64,000 bases of DNA from Duffyella gerundensis (GTDB taxonomy: Bacteria > Pseudomonadota > Gammaproteobacteria > Enterobacterales > Enterobacteriaceae), in the NCBI RefSeq assembly GCF_001517405.1, contig NZ_LN907827.1:1432587-1496586 (forward strand). The letters run 5' to 3'. Position 1 is the first letter of the stretch. Each line of letters opens with the position of its first letter. The notes under the pieces were generated by a model. It was given only the letters and a program-made list of their open reading frames with translations. It did no database searches and had not been told where the DNA came from. The translations under genes and the position numbers were made by a program. Of this stretch, positions 46,261 through 55,355 are shown piece by piece.

Positions 46261-46920
46261 TTGATCAGCATCCTTTTGGTTGATGACCACGAACTGGTAC
46301 GCGCAGGGATACGCCGCATACTGGACGACGTTAAAGGCATGATGGTCGCCGGCGAAGCGTGCTGTGGTGAAGACGCGGTAAAATGGTGTCGCAGCCATGC
46401 GGTTGATGTGGTGCTGATGGACATGAATATGCCCGGCATCGGCGGTCTGGAGGCGACACGTAAAATCGTGCGCTATAATCCCGACTGCAAAATCATCATG
46501 TTAACCATCTACACTGAAAACCCGCTGCCGGCTAAGGTGATGCAGGCTGGCGCATCGGGCTATCTGAGCAAAGGCGCCGCGCCGCAGGAAGTGATCAACG
46601 CGATACGTTCGGTGCACTCTGGTCAACGCTATATCGCCTCAGATATCGCTCAGCAGATGGCGCTCAGTCAGATCGAACCGCAACGGGCAGAATCGCCGTT
46701 CAGCTGTTTGTCGGAACGGGAATTGCAGATTATGCTGATGATTACCAAAGGCCAGAAGGTGACCGAAATTTCGGAGCAGCTCAATCTGAGTCCTAAAACC
46801 GTTAACAGCTATCGTTATCGTATGTTCAGCAAGCTGAACATCAGCGGTGACGTAGAGTTAACGCATCTGGCCATTCGACATGGCCTGTTTAATGCGGAGC
46901 CGATGATCAGTAGTGAATGA
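46261..46920 (+). CDS. uvrY: Response regulator UvrY
   Basis: NarL/FixJ-family regulator partnered by BarA, activating the CsrB/CsrC sRNAs. 219 residues, TTG start as in E. coli. Receiver domain with phospho-acceptor Asp54 ([13 protein letters not shown]), acidic pocket [12 protein letters not shown]; LuxR-type HTH at the C-terminus ([39 protein letters not shown]). Overlaps uvrC by 8 bases. Confidence 0.97.
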   Translation: MISILLVDDHELVRAGIRRILDDVKGMMVAGEACCGEDAVKWCRSHAVDVVLMDMNMPGIGGLEATRKIVRYNPDCKIIMLTIYTENPLPAKVMQAGASGYLSKGAAPQEVINAIRSVHSGQRYIASDIAQQMALSQIEPQRAESPFSCLSERELQIMLMITKGQKVTEISEQLNLSPKTVNSYRYRMFSKLNISGDVELTHLAIRHGLFNAEPMISSE

Positions 46921-48745
46921 AGTTTTTGATGCCAAATCTTTTCTGCAAACCGTTACCAGCCAGCCCGGCGTTTATCGCATGTATGATGCTGGTGGAACGG
47001 TCATTTATGTGGGCAAAGCCAAAGATTTAAAAAAGCGCCTGACCAGCTATTTCCGCGCGAACCTGGCCAGCCGTAAAACAGAAGCTTTGGTTGCTAACAT
47101 CCATCAAATTGATGTCACCGTAACGCATACCGAGACGGAAGCGCTGCTGCTTGAGCATAACTACATCAAGCTCTATCAGCCACGTTACAACGTGCTGCTG
47201 CGCGACGATAAATCATATCCTTACATTTTTCTCAGTGCCGATCCGCATCCGCGGCTGGCGTCGCACCGTGGTGCCAAACATGCCAAAGGTGAATATTTTG
47301 GGCCGTTTCCCAACGGCTATGCGGTGCGGGAAACGCTGGCGCTGCTGCAAAAGGTCTTTCCGGTTCGCCAGTGTGAAAACAACGTCTATCGCAACCGCAC
47401 GCGGCCTTGCCTTCAGTACCAGATTGGGCGCTGTCTGGGGCCTTGCGTGGCGGGTCTGGTCAGCGAAGAAGAGTACGCACAGCAGATCAACTACGTGCGG
47501 CTGTTTCTGGCCGGAAAAGACGATCAGGTGCTGAACCAGCTGGTTTCACGCATGGAAGTCGCCAGTCAGGCGATGAAGTTCGAAGAGGCGGCACGACTGC
47601 GCGATCAGATTCAGGCAGTGCGCCGCATCACCGAGAAGCAGTTTGTCTCCAACCAGGGAGACGATCTGGACGTCATCGGCGTAGCGTTTGAATCCGGGCT
47701 GGCCTGTTTGCATGTGCTGTTTATTCGACAGGGCAAAGTGCTGGGTAGCCGAAGCTATTATCCCAAAGTGCCAGGCGGTACCGATCTGGCCGAAGTGGTA
47801 CAAACCTTTGTCGGCCAGTTTTATCTGCAGGGCAGTGAGGCGCGCACGTTGCCAGGCGAGATTTTACTCGACTTCCTGTTGCCGGAGCGTGAACTGCTGG
47901 CCGACTCGCTGAGCGAGCTGGCCGGGCGGCGCATTCAGATTCAAAGCAAGCCACGCGGCGATCGCGCCCGTTATCTCAAGCTGGCGCGTACCAACGCGGC
48001 CACCGCGTTGACCAGCCGACTGTCGCAGCAGTCAACCATTCATCAGCGAATGATTGCGCTGAAAGAGGCGCTGGATCTCGATGAGATTAACCGCATGGAG
48101 TGTTTTGATATCAGCCACACCATGGGTGAGCAGACTGTTGCGTCCTGCGTGGTGTTTGATGCTAATGGTCCGGTGCGCTCGGAATATCGTCGCTATAACA
48201 TCACCGGCATTACGCCAGGCGATGATTATGCCGCGATGAATCAGGTGTTGCGTCGCCGTTACGGCAAGGCGTTGGAGGAGAATAAAATCCCCGATCTGAT
48301 TCTGATTGACGGCGGTAAAGGCCAACTGGCGCAGGCAAAAAACGTTTTCGCCGAACTGGATGTGCCCTGGGATAAAGATCGCCCGCTACTGTTAGGCGTG
48401 GCGAAGGGCGCTGATCGTAAAGCGGGTCTGGAGACGCTGTTTTTTGAGCCGGAAGGCGAGGGATTTTCACTGCCGTCTGATTCACCCGCGCTGCATCTGA
48501 TCCAGCATATTCGTGACGACTCTCACAATCACGCAATTGCCGGTCACCGGAAAAAACGGGCCAAGGTTAAAAACACCAGCGCACTGGAATCGATCGAAGG
48601 CATCGGCCCGAAACGGCGTCAGCAGCTGCTGAAATACATGGGTGGCCTGCAGCCGCTGATGAATGCCAGCGTAGAGGAGATTGCTAACGTACCGGGGATT
48701 TCGCACGGTTTGGCTGAAAAAATCTACTACTCGCTCAAACACTAG
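46913..48745 (+). CDS. uvrC: Excinuclease ABC subunit UvrC
   Basis: Makes the dual incisions in nucleotide excision repair. 610 residues, GTG start inside the end of uvrY. GIY-YIG nuclease domain at the N-terminus ([20 protein letters not shown]), cysteine-rich segment, UVR domain ([19 protein letters not shown]), RNase-H-like endonuclease domain ([30 protein letters not shown]) and C-terminal double helix-hairpin-helix ([17 protein letters not shown]). Complete. Confidence 0.98.
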   Translation: MNEVFDAKSFLQTVTSQPGVYRMYDAGGTVIYVGKAKDLKKRLTSYFRANLASRKTEALVANIHQIDVTVTHTETEALLLEHNYIKLYQPRYNVLLRDDKSYPYIFLSADPHPRLASHRGAKHAKGEYFGPFPNGYAVRETLALLQKVFPVRQCENNVYRNRTRPCLQYQIGRCLGPCVAGLVSEEEYAQQINYVRLFLAGKDDQVLNQLVSRMEVASQAMKFEEAARLRDQIQAVRRITEKQFVSNQGDDLDVIGVAFESGLACLHVLFIRQGKVLGSRSYYPKVPGGTDLAEVVQTFVGQFYLQGSEARTLPGEILLDFLLPERELLADSLSELAGRRIQIQSKPRGDRARYLKLARTNAATALTSRLSQQSTIHQRMIALKEALDLDEINRMECFDISHTMGEQTVASCVVFDANGPVRSEYRRYNITGITPGDDYAAMNQVLRRRYGKALEENKIPDLILIDGGKGQLAQAKNVFAELDVPWDKDRPLLLGVAKGADRKAGLETLFFEPEGEGFSLPSDSPALHLIQHIRDDSHNHAIAGHRKKRAKVKNTSALESIEGIGPKRRQQLLKYMGGLQPLMNASVEEIANVPGISHGLAEKIYYSLKH

Positions 48746-48814
48746 CATTGAAACAGCGCAGGCAATGTAGGAACATACGGTAAATTCTTCTCTTGCCAGA
48801 CATTTACCGCGCAT

Positions 48815-49363
48815 ATGCAACTTAATATTCCGACGTCGCTTACCCTGTTTCGTGTCGTGCTGATCCCGTTCTTCGTGCTGGCATTTTATCTGCCTTTCAA
48901 CTGGGCACCGCTCGCTACCGCCGCTATCTTCATTGTCGCCGCCATCACCGACTGGTTTGATGGCTTTCTGGCGCGTCGCTGGAAACAGACTACGCGTTTT
49001 GGTGCCTTTCTTGATCCGGTGGCGGATAAAGTGATGGTGGCCATTGCGCTGGTGCTGGTGGCGGAATATTTCCACTCGTGGTGGATTACGTTGCCTGCGG
49101 CGACGATGATTGCGCGTGAAATTATCATTTCGGCCTTGCGCGAGTGGATGGCGGAAATTGGTAAGCGCAGCAGCGTGGCGGTGTCATGGATTGGCAAAGT
49201 GAAGACCACCGCCCAAATGCTCTCGCTGTTTGCCCTGTTATGGCGACCGAACGCCACGGTTGAGGCGATTGGCGTAGTGGCGTTGTACATTGCGGCAGTG
49301 CTGACCTTCTGGTCAATGTTCCAATATTTAAGCGCTTCTCGTAACGATCTGTTTGAAGGGTGA
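48815..49363 (+). CDS. pgsA: CDP-diacylglycerol-glycerol-3-phosphate 3-phosphatidyltransferase
   Basis: Inner-membrane enzyme committing lipid flux to phosphatidylglycerol and cardiolipin. 182 residues, several membrane segments. CDP-alcohol phosphatidyltransferase motif seen as [18 protein letters not shown] then AFLDPVADK, with the four aspartates at the right spacing. Follows uvrC as in E. coli; the tRNA operon comes next. Confidence 0.97.
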   Translation: MQLNIPTSLTLFRVVLIPFFVLAFYLPFNWAPLATAAIFIVAAITDWFDGFLARRWKQTTRFGAFLDPVADKVMVAIALVLVAEYFHSWWITLPAATMIAREIIISALREWMAEIGKRSSVAVSWIGKVKTTAQMLSLFALLWRPNATVEAIGVVALYIAAVLTFWSMFQYLSASRNDLFEG

Positions 49364-49413
49364 TCGATACGATTTAAAAAGCAGCAAACGCGCCTGACGA
49401 ACGGATAATTTTA

Positions 49414-49441
49414 TTGACTCGCTGCGACAGGTCAGTAGAAT
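49414..49441 (+). promoter_or_regulatory. Promoter of the Gly-Cys-Leu tRNA operon
   Basis: TTGACT (49414-49419), 16-bp spacer, TAGAAT (49436-49441), 73 bases before tRNA-Gly. Confidence 0.7.
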
Positions 49442-49514
49442 GCAACGCATCGAAAGGCAGCACCGCGCCAGACGATAAAAAAATCAGCAGGTTCGGATAG
49501 TTAGCTGATGAATT

Positions 49515-49590
<76 letters not shown>

Positions 49591-49631
49591 AATTTGATAA
49601 GCAGCGCTCGCTGATTATCGTGCAGGACAAA

Positions 49632-49705
49632 GGCGCGTTGGCAGAGTGGCCATGCAGCGGATTGCAAATCCGCCCACCTCGGTTCGACTCCGGGACGCGC
49701 CTCCA
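49632..49705 (+). tRNA. cysT: tRNA-Cys (GCA)
   Basis: 74-nt cloverleaf starting GGCGCGTTGGCAGAGTGG; anticodon GCA in GGATTGCAAATCC; encoded CCA. Confidence 0.98.
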
Positions 49706-49716
49706 CTTTATACCCC

Positions 49717-49802
49717 GCCCGGGTGGTGAAATCGGTAGACACAAGGGATTTAAAATCCCTCGGCTTATGGCTGTGCGGGTTCAAGTCCCGCCCCGGGCAC
49801 CA
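49717..49802 (+). tRNA. leuZ: tRNA-Leu (UAA)
   Basis: 86-nt class II tRNA starting GCCCGGGTGGTGAAATCGG; anticodon UAA in GGGATTTAAAATCCC; long variable arm; encoded CCA. One base shorter than E. coli leuZ as I recall it, the change being in the variable arm. Confidence 0.97.
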
Positions 49803-49858
49803 TCTTCGTACTACCGAAGAATCTGAATAAATAAAAAAGCAATATGTAGTAATGTCGT

Positions 49859-49881
49859 AGCCGCCGAGAGGCGGTTTTTTT
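49859..49881 (+). terminator. Terminator of the Gly-Cys-Leu tRNA operon
   Basis: CCGC/GCGG stem (49861-49864 with 49871-49874) followed by seven T, 57 bases after tRNA-Leu. Short stem but good U-run. Confidence 0.65.
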
Positions 49882-49946
49882 GTGCCTGAAATTCACCAGC
49901 TGGTGATGAAAGGGCAGCGTATGAGCGGCGTGGTGAACGGTCAGCG

Positions 49947-49971
49947 AAAAAAAACCGGCCCGCAGGCCGGT
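49947..49971 (-). terminator. Terminator of the small lipoprotein gene
   Basis: ACCGGCC/GGCCGGT stem (49954-49960 with 49965-49971), then eight T on the minus strand. Confidence 0.85.
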
Positions 49972-49991
49972 CTTGTTATACGGTCTGGCAA

Positions 49992-50162
49992 TCAGGACTG
50001 TGGCTGACCCACCGGGCCGGCACCCAGCGTACCACCTGGTACCGCTTGTCCGCTTGGCGCGTGTGGACGGCCTTCGCTGTCTACCGCGCTGCTGCGATGC
50101 TGACAACCCGCTAACGCCGCAAGGGCCACCAGCACACAGATTCCTTTTGAAAATTTATTCAT
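49992..50162 (-). CDS. Small lipoprotein of unknown function
   Basis: 56-residue minus-strand ORF. Starts MNKFSKGICVLVALAALAGC: charged N-terminus, hydrophobic core and lipobox LAGC with Cys20. The 36-residue mature part is Gly/Pro-rich and hydrophilic (GRPHAPSGQAVPGGTLGAGP). A second ATG one codon upstream (50165) is possible; GGGGAAG precedes it. Followed 21 bases later by a strong terminator, which supports a real gene. Gln at position +2 after Cys suggests outer-membrane sorting. I do not recognise the family. Confidence 0.75.
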   Translation of the reverse strand: MNKFSKGICVLVALAALAGCQHRSSAVDSEGRPHAPSGQAVPGGTLGAGPVGQPQS

Positions 50163-50165
50163 CAT

Positions 50166-50480
50166 CTTCCCCGTCAGAGTGGTTAACCGCAGATAGCCTG
50201 CAAGATTTTCATTACTCGTTTACCTTTTTGCTCACCGCTGTAGAAACAGCAGCAGCACGGCCATGCTCATTAAGCATAGCCTGGTACAACCCTATGAAAA
50301 GAAAGCGGATAGAAAAAAACGGTCGTGTGGTCAGACGACGAATAAATCAGCAGATAACCAGCAGAAAATGGGATCTGCCGCAGAATGCACTACAATATTG
50401 CCTCTGTCAGGGCGAATAATATTCCTGCCTGAACAGGATGTTACGGATTGCCTGAATCGAAACAGTAGAAGGAGAACAGG
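50166..50480. promoter_or_regulatory. Region upstream of the small YcgZ-like gene
   Basis: 315 bp without a convincing gene. A palindromic cluster lies at 50407-50432: TCAGG, an 11-bp palindrome GAATAATATTC (50414-50424) and CCTGA, 49 bases before the next ATG. It could be an operator for that gene. Confidence 0.4.
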
Positions 50481-50690
50481 ATGAGCGACCATTTTGATGC
50501 ATTTAACACCGGTGAACATTACGGGGTGCTCTGCACCATTGTTGGCGATGCCATATTTAACCTGCACCGTGAGGGTGAGGCGGTATCAGAAGCGTCGATA
50601 ATCAAGCGGCTGGCACATGAGCGCCGTACCCGAAACGATAAGTTTGAAGACAAGTTTTACGAAATGGCGATCAGGGTGCTCTCGCAGTAA
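50481..50690 (+). CDS. Small protein, possibly YmgB/YcgZ-like
   Basis: 69 residues, AAGGAGAA at -5 to -12, start MSDHFDAFNTGEHYGVLCTI. The pattern IVGDAIFNLHREGEAVSEAS followed by IIKRLAHER and a C-terminal helix recalls the small helical connector family of E. coli (YcgZ, YmgA, AriR) involved in RcsB-linked biofilm control: a hydrophobic helix, G-x-x-V-(S/N), then basic helices. Similarity is weak and by eye. Convergent with the SulP gene. Confidence 0.55.
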   Translation: MSDHFDAFNTGEHYGVLCTIVGDAIFNLHREGEAVSEASIIKRLAHERRTRNDKFEDKFYEMAIRVLSQ

Positions 50691-50736
50691 TCGCCGTTTA
50701 CGTATTGCGCCTTCAGCCAGTGCCGAAGGCGTTGAG

Positions 50737-52239
50737 TTACAGTGTGCCGCTGAGCTTGTTGTGCATATCGCTGCTGCGATCGTCGAGCCCGATCAGCGTT
50801 ACCGCAATATTGTGGCGCTGATAGCGATCGACAATGCCATCAATCGCCGCCACGCTGGAGGCGTCCCAAATCTGTGCGTGGGTTAAATCGATAGTGACCT
50901 GCGCCGGATCGTTGCCGTAATCAAAGTGTTCATACAGGTCGTTGCTGCTGGCGAAGAATAGCGGCCCGCGCACCTGATAATTTGCCACCGTGCCTGCGTC
51001 GTTCAGGGTGCGTTCCGCGTGAATCACGTGGGCGATGCGCCGCGCAAACAGCATCATTGCCAGCAGCACGCCGCTCAGCACGCCAATGGCCAGGTTGCCG
51101 GTCCAGACGGTAATGGTGACGGTTAACACCATAATTAGCGTCTCAGAAAGCGGCATGCGTTTCAACGTGGCGGGCTGCAGACTGTGCCAGTTCAGGGTTT
51201 TCAGCGCGACGATCATCATGATACCCGCCAGCACCACCATCGGAATCTGCGCCATCACTTCACTCAGTCCGGTCACCAGCAGCAACAGCACCATGGCGGC
51301 GGCGAACGTTGACACGCGGGTGCGCGCTTTGCCCAGCTCGACGTTAACGATGGTCTGGCCGATCATCGCACAGCCGCCAACGCCGCCATAAAAACCGGCA
51401 AAGATATTGGCAACGCCCAGACCCCAGGATTCGCGACGTTTGCTGGAGAGGGTGTCGGTCAGGTCATCAACCAGCTTGGCGGTCAGCAGGGATTCCATCA
51501 GGCCGACAAAAGCGATGCTGAGCGCGGTGGGCCAGATAATGGCAAAAGTTTGCCAGTTAAGCGGCACCAGCAGTTCGGTAAAGCCCGGCAGACCCGGCAG
51601 CATTTCACCTTCATCACCAACATTGGGCACCTGATAGCCCATCACCATCACCAGCGCCGTGATACCGACAATGGCGATCAGCGGCGACGGCACGCTCTTC
51701 AACAGGCGCGGCAGCAGTACCACGATCGCAATGGTCAGCGCGAACAGCAGCCAGACCAGCGGCGATTGTCCCAGCACGTGCGGCACCTGCGCGACAAAAA
51801 TCAGAATTCCGAGCGCATTAACAAAGCCAATCATCACCGAGCGTGGGATATAGCGCATCATGCGCGCCAGGCCCGCCAGGCCGAAGATAATCTGAATGAT
51901 CCCGGCAAAAACCACCGCGGGCAGGATATAGGCGGTGCCGTGAGCGTGCACCATCGGGCCGATCACCAGCGCCACTGAACCGGCGGCGGCGGTGACCATC
52001 GCCGGTCGGCCGCCAAGCAGGGTGAGCGTCAGGCAGAGCACAATAGAAGCGATAATACTGGCCTTGGGATCAACGCCGGAGATCACCGAAAACGAGATCA
52101 CTTCAGGAATTAACGCCAGTGCGGTGATGGTTCCGGCCAGGCATTCCCGGGTCAGTAACCGTGGCGAACGCAGCACGCTGGCCACGTTCAGGTTCGCATT
52201 GCTGTGCGGCTGCACCGATGCATCTGAAGTCGTCGTCAT
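50737..52239 (-). CDS. SulP-family inorganic anion transporter with STAS domain
   Basis: 500-residue inner-membrane transporter, 11-12 hydrophobic segments to about residue 400, then a C-terminal STAS domain (about 410-495; VTIDLTHAQIWDASSVAAID). Family motifs include TRECLAGTITALALIPEVIS and GFYGGVGGCAMIGQT. SulP proteins carry sulfate, bicarbonate or dicarboxylates; this one is shorter than E. coli DauA and nearer in size to BicA-like bicarbonate carriers, but the substrate is not decided by sequence. 150 bases separate it from the AriR-like gene on the same strand. Confidence 0.9.
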   Translation of the reverse strand: MTTTSDASVQPHSNANLNVASVLRSPRLLTRECLAGTITALALIPEVISFSVISGVDPKASIIASIVLCLTLTLLGGRPAMVTAAAGSVALVIGPMVHAHGTAYILPAVVFAGIIQIIFGLAGLARMMRYIPRSVMIGFVNALGILIFVAQVPHVLGQSPLVWLLFALTIAIVVLLPRLLKSVPSPLIAIVGITALVMVMGYQVPNVGDEGEMLPGLPGFTELLVPLNWQTFAIIWPTALSIAFVGLMESLLTAKLVDDLTDTLSSKRRESWGLGVANIFAGFYGGVGGCAMIGQTIVNVELGKARTRVSTFAAAMVLLLLVTGLSEVMAQIPMVVLAGIMMIVALKTLNWHSLQPATLKRMPLSETLIMVLTVTITVWTGNLAIGVLSGVLLAMMLFARRIAHVIHAERTLNDAGTVANYQVRGPLFFASSNDLYEHFDYGNDPAQVTIDLTHAQIWDASSVAAIDGIVDRYQRHNIAVTLIGLDDRSSDMHNKLSGTL

Positions 52240-52395
52240 AATTATTAACAGGCTCTTTTATCATGTATCCGGCGGCATCAGTAGCGTGCGCCAGGAGAGG
52301 AGAAGGGAAGGTATAACGCGGGAATGTTACCGGGGATAAAGCGCAGATGCCAGCGCTAAGTCAGCGGCATGCCACCGGCAAGCGCCTGCACGCTT

Positions 52396-52644
52396 TCAGG
52401 ATTCGCCTGGGGTTTTCTGGATCACCCGTTCCAGCACACAGCGGCAAACATCCACCTTAACCGCATCGGTTTCGTCCGCCAGCAGCTGAGACAGGCGGGC
52501 AATTAGCGTGTGGTGGTTAACCTGTTCACCCTTAATCAGCAACTCGGCCACCACCGCGCCCAGAATTTCCCGTTCATTTAACGCGCTACCATAATTGAAA
52601 TAGTCAGCAAGCTCGCTGGCGCCGTGAGGCAGGGTACGCAACAT
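52396..52644 (-). CDS. YmgB/AriR-like small regulatory protein
   Basis: 82 residues from ATG 52644 (MLRTLPHGASELADYFNYGS), AAGGA upstream; the open frame extends 22 codons further without support. The stretch LNEREILGAVVAELLIKGEQ, VNHHTLIARLSQLL and VKVDVCRCVLERVI aligns by eye with E. coli AriR/YmgB (LExAVLGQAVTNLMLSGDNV, VNNKNIILSLIHSL, LKADVIRKTLEIVL). AriR affects acid resistance and biofilm via the Rcs system; role here is inferred. Confidence 0.75.
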   Translation of the reverse strand: MLRTLPHGASELADYFNYGSALNEREILGAVVAELLIKGEQVNHHTLIARLSQLLADETDAVKVDVCRCVLERVIQKTPGES

Positions 52645-53030
52645 GGAGTCATCCTTATCGGTTTCGCTAAGTTTAAATATGACGATCGACAGGCGCGCAA
52701 CCATCATCACGGCACAGGCATAAAAAAAACCTCTGAAAGTGGAAATCCACTAACACCTTCAGAGGCGACGCAATCGCATCATTCGTTACTGAATCGTTAT
52801 CCGATTCACGGGGAATAAAGTTATACAAATCAGCGAAATCTGTACAATCGCTTTATAAGCTATTTGTGATTATGATTTAAAATCAAATAGTTAAGATAAA
52901 TAAAAAGCTGTACAAATTTAAGGTTATCGTTACGCCTGTTTGGATAAACATGGACGTAAGGCTGTGTAAGGCTGCTTGAAAGCGAGACGGCCACACGCTT
53001 GAATAAGCTCTTTTTTATCAAGGAATTCTT
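52645..53030. other. Intergenic region between the AriR-like gene and the lipid kinase gene
   Basis: 386 bp. Holds a candidate sRNA or leader on the minus strand (52722-52813, listed separately) and the AT-rich promoter zone for the lipid kinase at 52860-53010. No ORF with a credible start was found. Confidence 0.6.
52722..52813 (-). ncRNA. Candidate small RNA or attenuating leader
   Basis: On the minus strand: promoter-like TTGTAC (52847-52842), 16-bp spacer, TATAAC (52825-52820); predicted start near 52813; hairpin GAATCG-GATAA-CGATTC (52807-52791); then terminator arms CCTCTGAA/TTCAGAGG (52765-52730) and eight T (52729-52722). Predicted length about 92 nt, typical of Hfq-type sRNAs, with no internal ORF. 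It lies 78 bp upstream of the AriR-like gene on the same strand, so it could instead be its attenuator leader. No match to any sRNA I know. Confidence 0.45.
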
Positions 53031-53894
53031 ATGTCACTGCGCGCATTGCTGTTGATAAACCGTTTTTCCCGTCATGGCCAACGCCACTGGCAGCAGGCGG
53101 TTGACCAACTGCGTGCAGCGGGGGTGATGATAGTGATGCCCGATCCGTCACTCTCTATCGCCGAAGCGATTGACCGGCATGCGGCGGAGGTGGATCGCGT
53201 AATCGTTGGCGGCGGCGATGGATCGCTGAACGCCGCCGCCGATGCGCTGATTCGTCATCAGCTGCCGTTAGCGATTCTGCCTCTGGGCACCGCCAACGAT
53301 CTGGCGCGTACGCTTAACCTGCCGCGCGATCTGCCGCAGGCAATTGCGGTTGCTGCCGGGCACAAGCTGCGCGCCATCGATGTCGGTATAGTCAATCAGC
53401 GCGCGTTTTTTAACGTGGCCAGCATCGGGTTTTCTGCATCGCTGGCGAAAAATCTTACCGCTGCCTCCAAAAAACGCTGGGGCGTGCTCGGTTACGCGCT
53501 GGCGGCCATCAAGATTTTTCGTCAGAGTCGGCCTTTCACCTTATGGCTGGAACATGACGGCAAGCGCGAGAAGGTAAAAACCTTGCAGCTGTCGGTGGGC
53601 AATGGCCGGTTCTACGGCGGTGGCATGGCGGTGGCGGAAGATGCGGCACCGGACGATGGGCGACTGGATGTCTACAGCCTTGAACTCCATCACTGGTGGG
53701 AAATGATGGCGCTGTTGCCAGCGCTGCGCCGCGGTACACAGGGGCGCTGGCGTAAAGTTCGCGCTTTTCCCGCCACCGCGCTCATCGTTGAGACGCGCCG
53801 CCCGCACGACATTAATGCTGACGGCGAAATTGTCGGCACCACGCCCGCGCACTTTTCTTTGCGGCGTCATGCCGTCCGGGTTTTCGTCGGCTGA
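53031..53894 (+). CDS. Diacylglycerol kinase-family lipid kinase (YegS-like)
   Basis: 287 residues. Catalytic domain glycine motif VGGGDGSLNAAADAL (Gly60-Ser65), then ILPLGTANDLARTLN, DVGIVNQRAFFNVASIGFSA and the late INADGEIV. These are the markers of the DAGK/YegS lipid kinase fold. Substrate could be phosphatidylglycerol or diacylglycerol. AAGGAATTCTT upstream of ATG. Convergent with the DUF2000 gene. Confidence 0.9.
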   Translation: MSLRALLLINRFSRHGQRHWQQAVDQLRAAGVMIVMPDPSLSIAEAIDRHAAEVDRVIVGGGDGSLNAAADALIRHQLPLAILPLGTANDLARTLNLPRDLPQAIAVAAGHKLRAIDVGIVNQRAFFNVASIGFSASLAKNLTAASKKRWGVLGYALAAIKIFRQSRPFTLWLEHDGKREKVKTLQLSVGNGRFYGGGMAVAEDAAPDDGRLDVYSLELHHWWEMMALLPALRRGTQGRWRKVRAFPATALIVETRRPHDINADGEIVGTTPAHFSLRRHAVRVFVG

Positions 53895-53896
53895 TA

Positions 53897-54301
53897 TCAG
53901 GCAAAGAGCGTCAGCGCAGCGGTCAGCTTACGCAGCGCCTTCTTCTCTGCCACCACCGCCATGCCGCACAGCGGCCAGCGCGTGGCCTCGGTTTCACTGA
54001 CCACTGCGGTCAGGGCAGCATAGTCGGTGGTCTGCTGCCCGGCGGCCGGAAACAGGATGCGATCCAACTGCTGTTCTTCACAGCGCGCATAGAGCGCCGC
54101 CAGCTGCTCATCGGAAGCGGCCAGCACCGGCACGCCGCTGGTGATCAAACCCGGAAAGGCGCGGCCCTGCGCATCGCACAGCGGTTCACCGACGAAATGT
54201 GGATAGCGCTGGCCAAGCGTCAGCGCCATCACGGCGGCGGCGTTGGCGGCTTTGCCGCTGGGCAGGGTGTGGTTCAGGATAATAACGCAGCGATCTTCCA
54301 T
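53897..54301 (-). CDS. DUF2000 family protein
   Basis: 134 residues: MEDRCVIILNHTLPSGKAAN, then AAAVMALTLGQRYPHFVGEP, a fold related to peptidyl-tRNA hydrolase 2. No biochemical role is known. It lies 33 bases downstream of an AraC-type regulator on the same strand, a pairing suggesting co-expression. Confidence 0.8.
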   Translation of the reverse strand: MEDRCVIILNHTLPSGKAANAAAVMALTLGQRYPHFVGEPLCDAQGRAFPGLITSGVPVLAASDEQLAALYARCEEQQLDRILFPAAGQQTTDYAALTAVVSETEATRWPLCGMAVVAEKKALRKLTAALTLFA

Positions 54302-54334
54302 TTTCAGTCCTCAATCGGCTATCAAAAGCCCAGC

Positions 54335-55210
54335 TTAGCGAGAGCGGATCGGGCGGTCTGGAAGATTTGTGCAGCGCTGGCGATAATCTGCGGGGGTCAG
54401 TTGATAGACGCGGCGAAACCAGCGGCCTAAATGGCTTTGATCGGCAAAGCCGACCTCGGCCGCCACCGCTACCGGCGTCTGTCCGGCGGCCAGCAGTCGT
54501 CGCGCTTCATTCAGGCGCTTATGAATCAGCCAGGCGTGGGGCGCCAGCCCAAAGCGTTGCTGAAAGGCGCGTGTCAGACGAAAGCGATCGGCCTCAAGCA
54601 GGCTGGCAATCTCACCCAGTCCAATATTCTCACCGTAATGCGCCTGCAAAAATTCATGTGTCTGCTCTGCCAGCCGATGCTCCTGCAGGTATTGACGCTG
54701 TTGCTTACGCCAGAACTGATGGCGGGTGAGGTGGGAAAATATCTGCTGCAAAGCCGCCTCTTTTACCATCAGTGGCGCATCACCGGCAAGATGCTGCCAG
54801 GCGTTGAACGTCGCCTGCGCCAGCGGACGATCGTCGCTGAGCGTGGCGGCAAAATTGAGTTCATAGCCCGCGGGCAGGTCGGCAAAAATCGCCGCCATGT
54901 GCTGGGCAATCAGCGCTGGTTGCAGATAAAGCATGCGGTAGGTAAAGCCCTGCGCGTCAATAGCGTCGCCATCGTGCAGATCGCCAGGCTCAAGCAGAAA
55001 CACCGTGCCCGGACGGCTACGGTGGCGTTCGCGGCGGGAGTGAAACTGCTGAATGCCCTGTTCGGTCACGCCGATCAAATAGCTGTCATGCCAGTGCGGA
55101 TCGTAAGCATGGCCAGTGAAATGGGCGCGTATCGCTTCGATCTGCATGTCGCTGTCGCGACGAAAATCGATCCAGTGGTGCGGTTGCTGACTCACGGTGC
55201 TCTCCCTCAA
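54335..55210 (-). CDS. AraC-family transcriptional regulator
   Basis: 291 residues: N-terminal cupin sensor domain (HAYDPHWHDSYLIGVTEQGI and PGDLHDGDAI carry its histidines) and C-terminal double HTH (LGEIASLLEADRFRLTRAFQ, VAAEVGFADQSHLGRWFRRV, YQLTPADYRQR). Ligand unknown. Transcribed away from the MarR-efflux operon and followed by the DUF2000 gene. Confidence 0.9.
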   Translation of the reverse strand: MRESTVSQQPHHWIDFRRDSDMQIEAIRAHFTGHAYDPHWHDSYLIGVTEQGIQQFHSRRERHRSRPGTVFLLEPGDLHDGDAIDAQGFTYRMLYLQPALIAQHMAAIFADLPAGYELNFAATLSDDRPLAQATFNAWQHLAGDAPLMVKEAALQQIFSHLTRHQFWRKQQRQYLQEHRLAEQTHEFLQAHYGENIGLGEIASLLEADRFRLTRAFQQRFGLAPHAWLIHKRLNEARRLLAAGQTPVAVAAEVGFADQSHLGRWFRRVYQLTPADYRQRCTNLPDRPIRSR

Positions 55211-55333
55211 GCAAAGCGAGCAAGCAGATTACCGTTGCGGGCAAAAAAAAAGCAAACCGTGCAGGATCTTTTCTGCCGACCATTTCCAACCGTTAATGCG
55301 ATGGCTATACTGTTGCCAGATTTAGTTAGACCT

Positions 55334-55344
55334 CTAATGATTAG
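55334..55344. promoter_or_regulatory. Candidate MarR operator
   Basis: Perfect 11-bp palindrome CTAATGATTAG with an extra TTAG at 55325-55328, 12 bases before the marR-type gene start. Typical size and place for autoregulation of MarR-family efflux operons. Confidence 0.5.
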
Positions 55345-55355
55345 GTATCTACATT

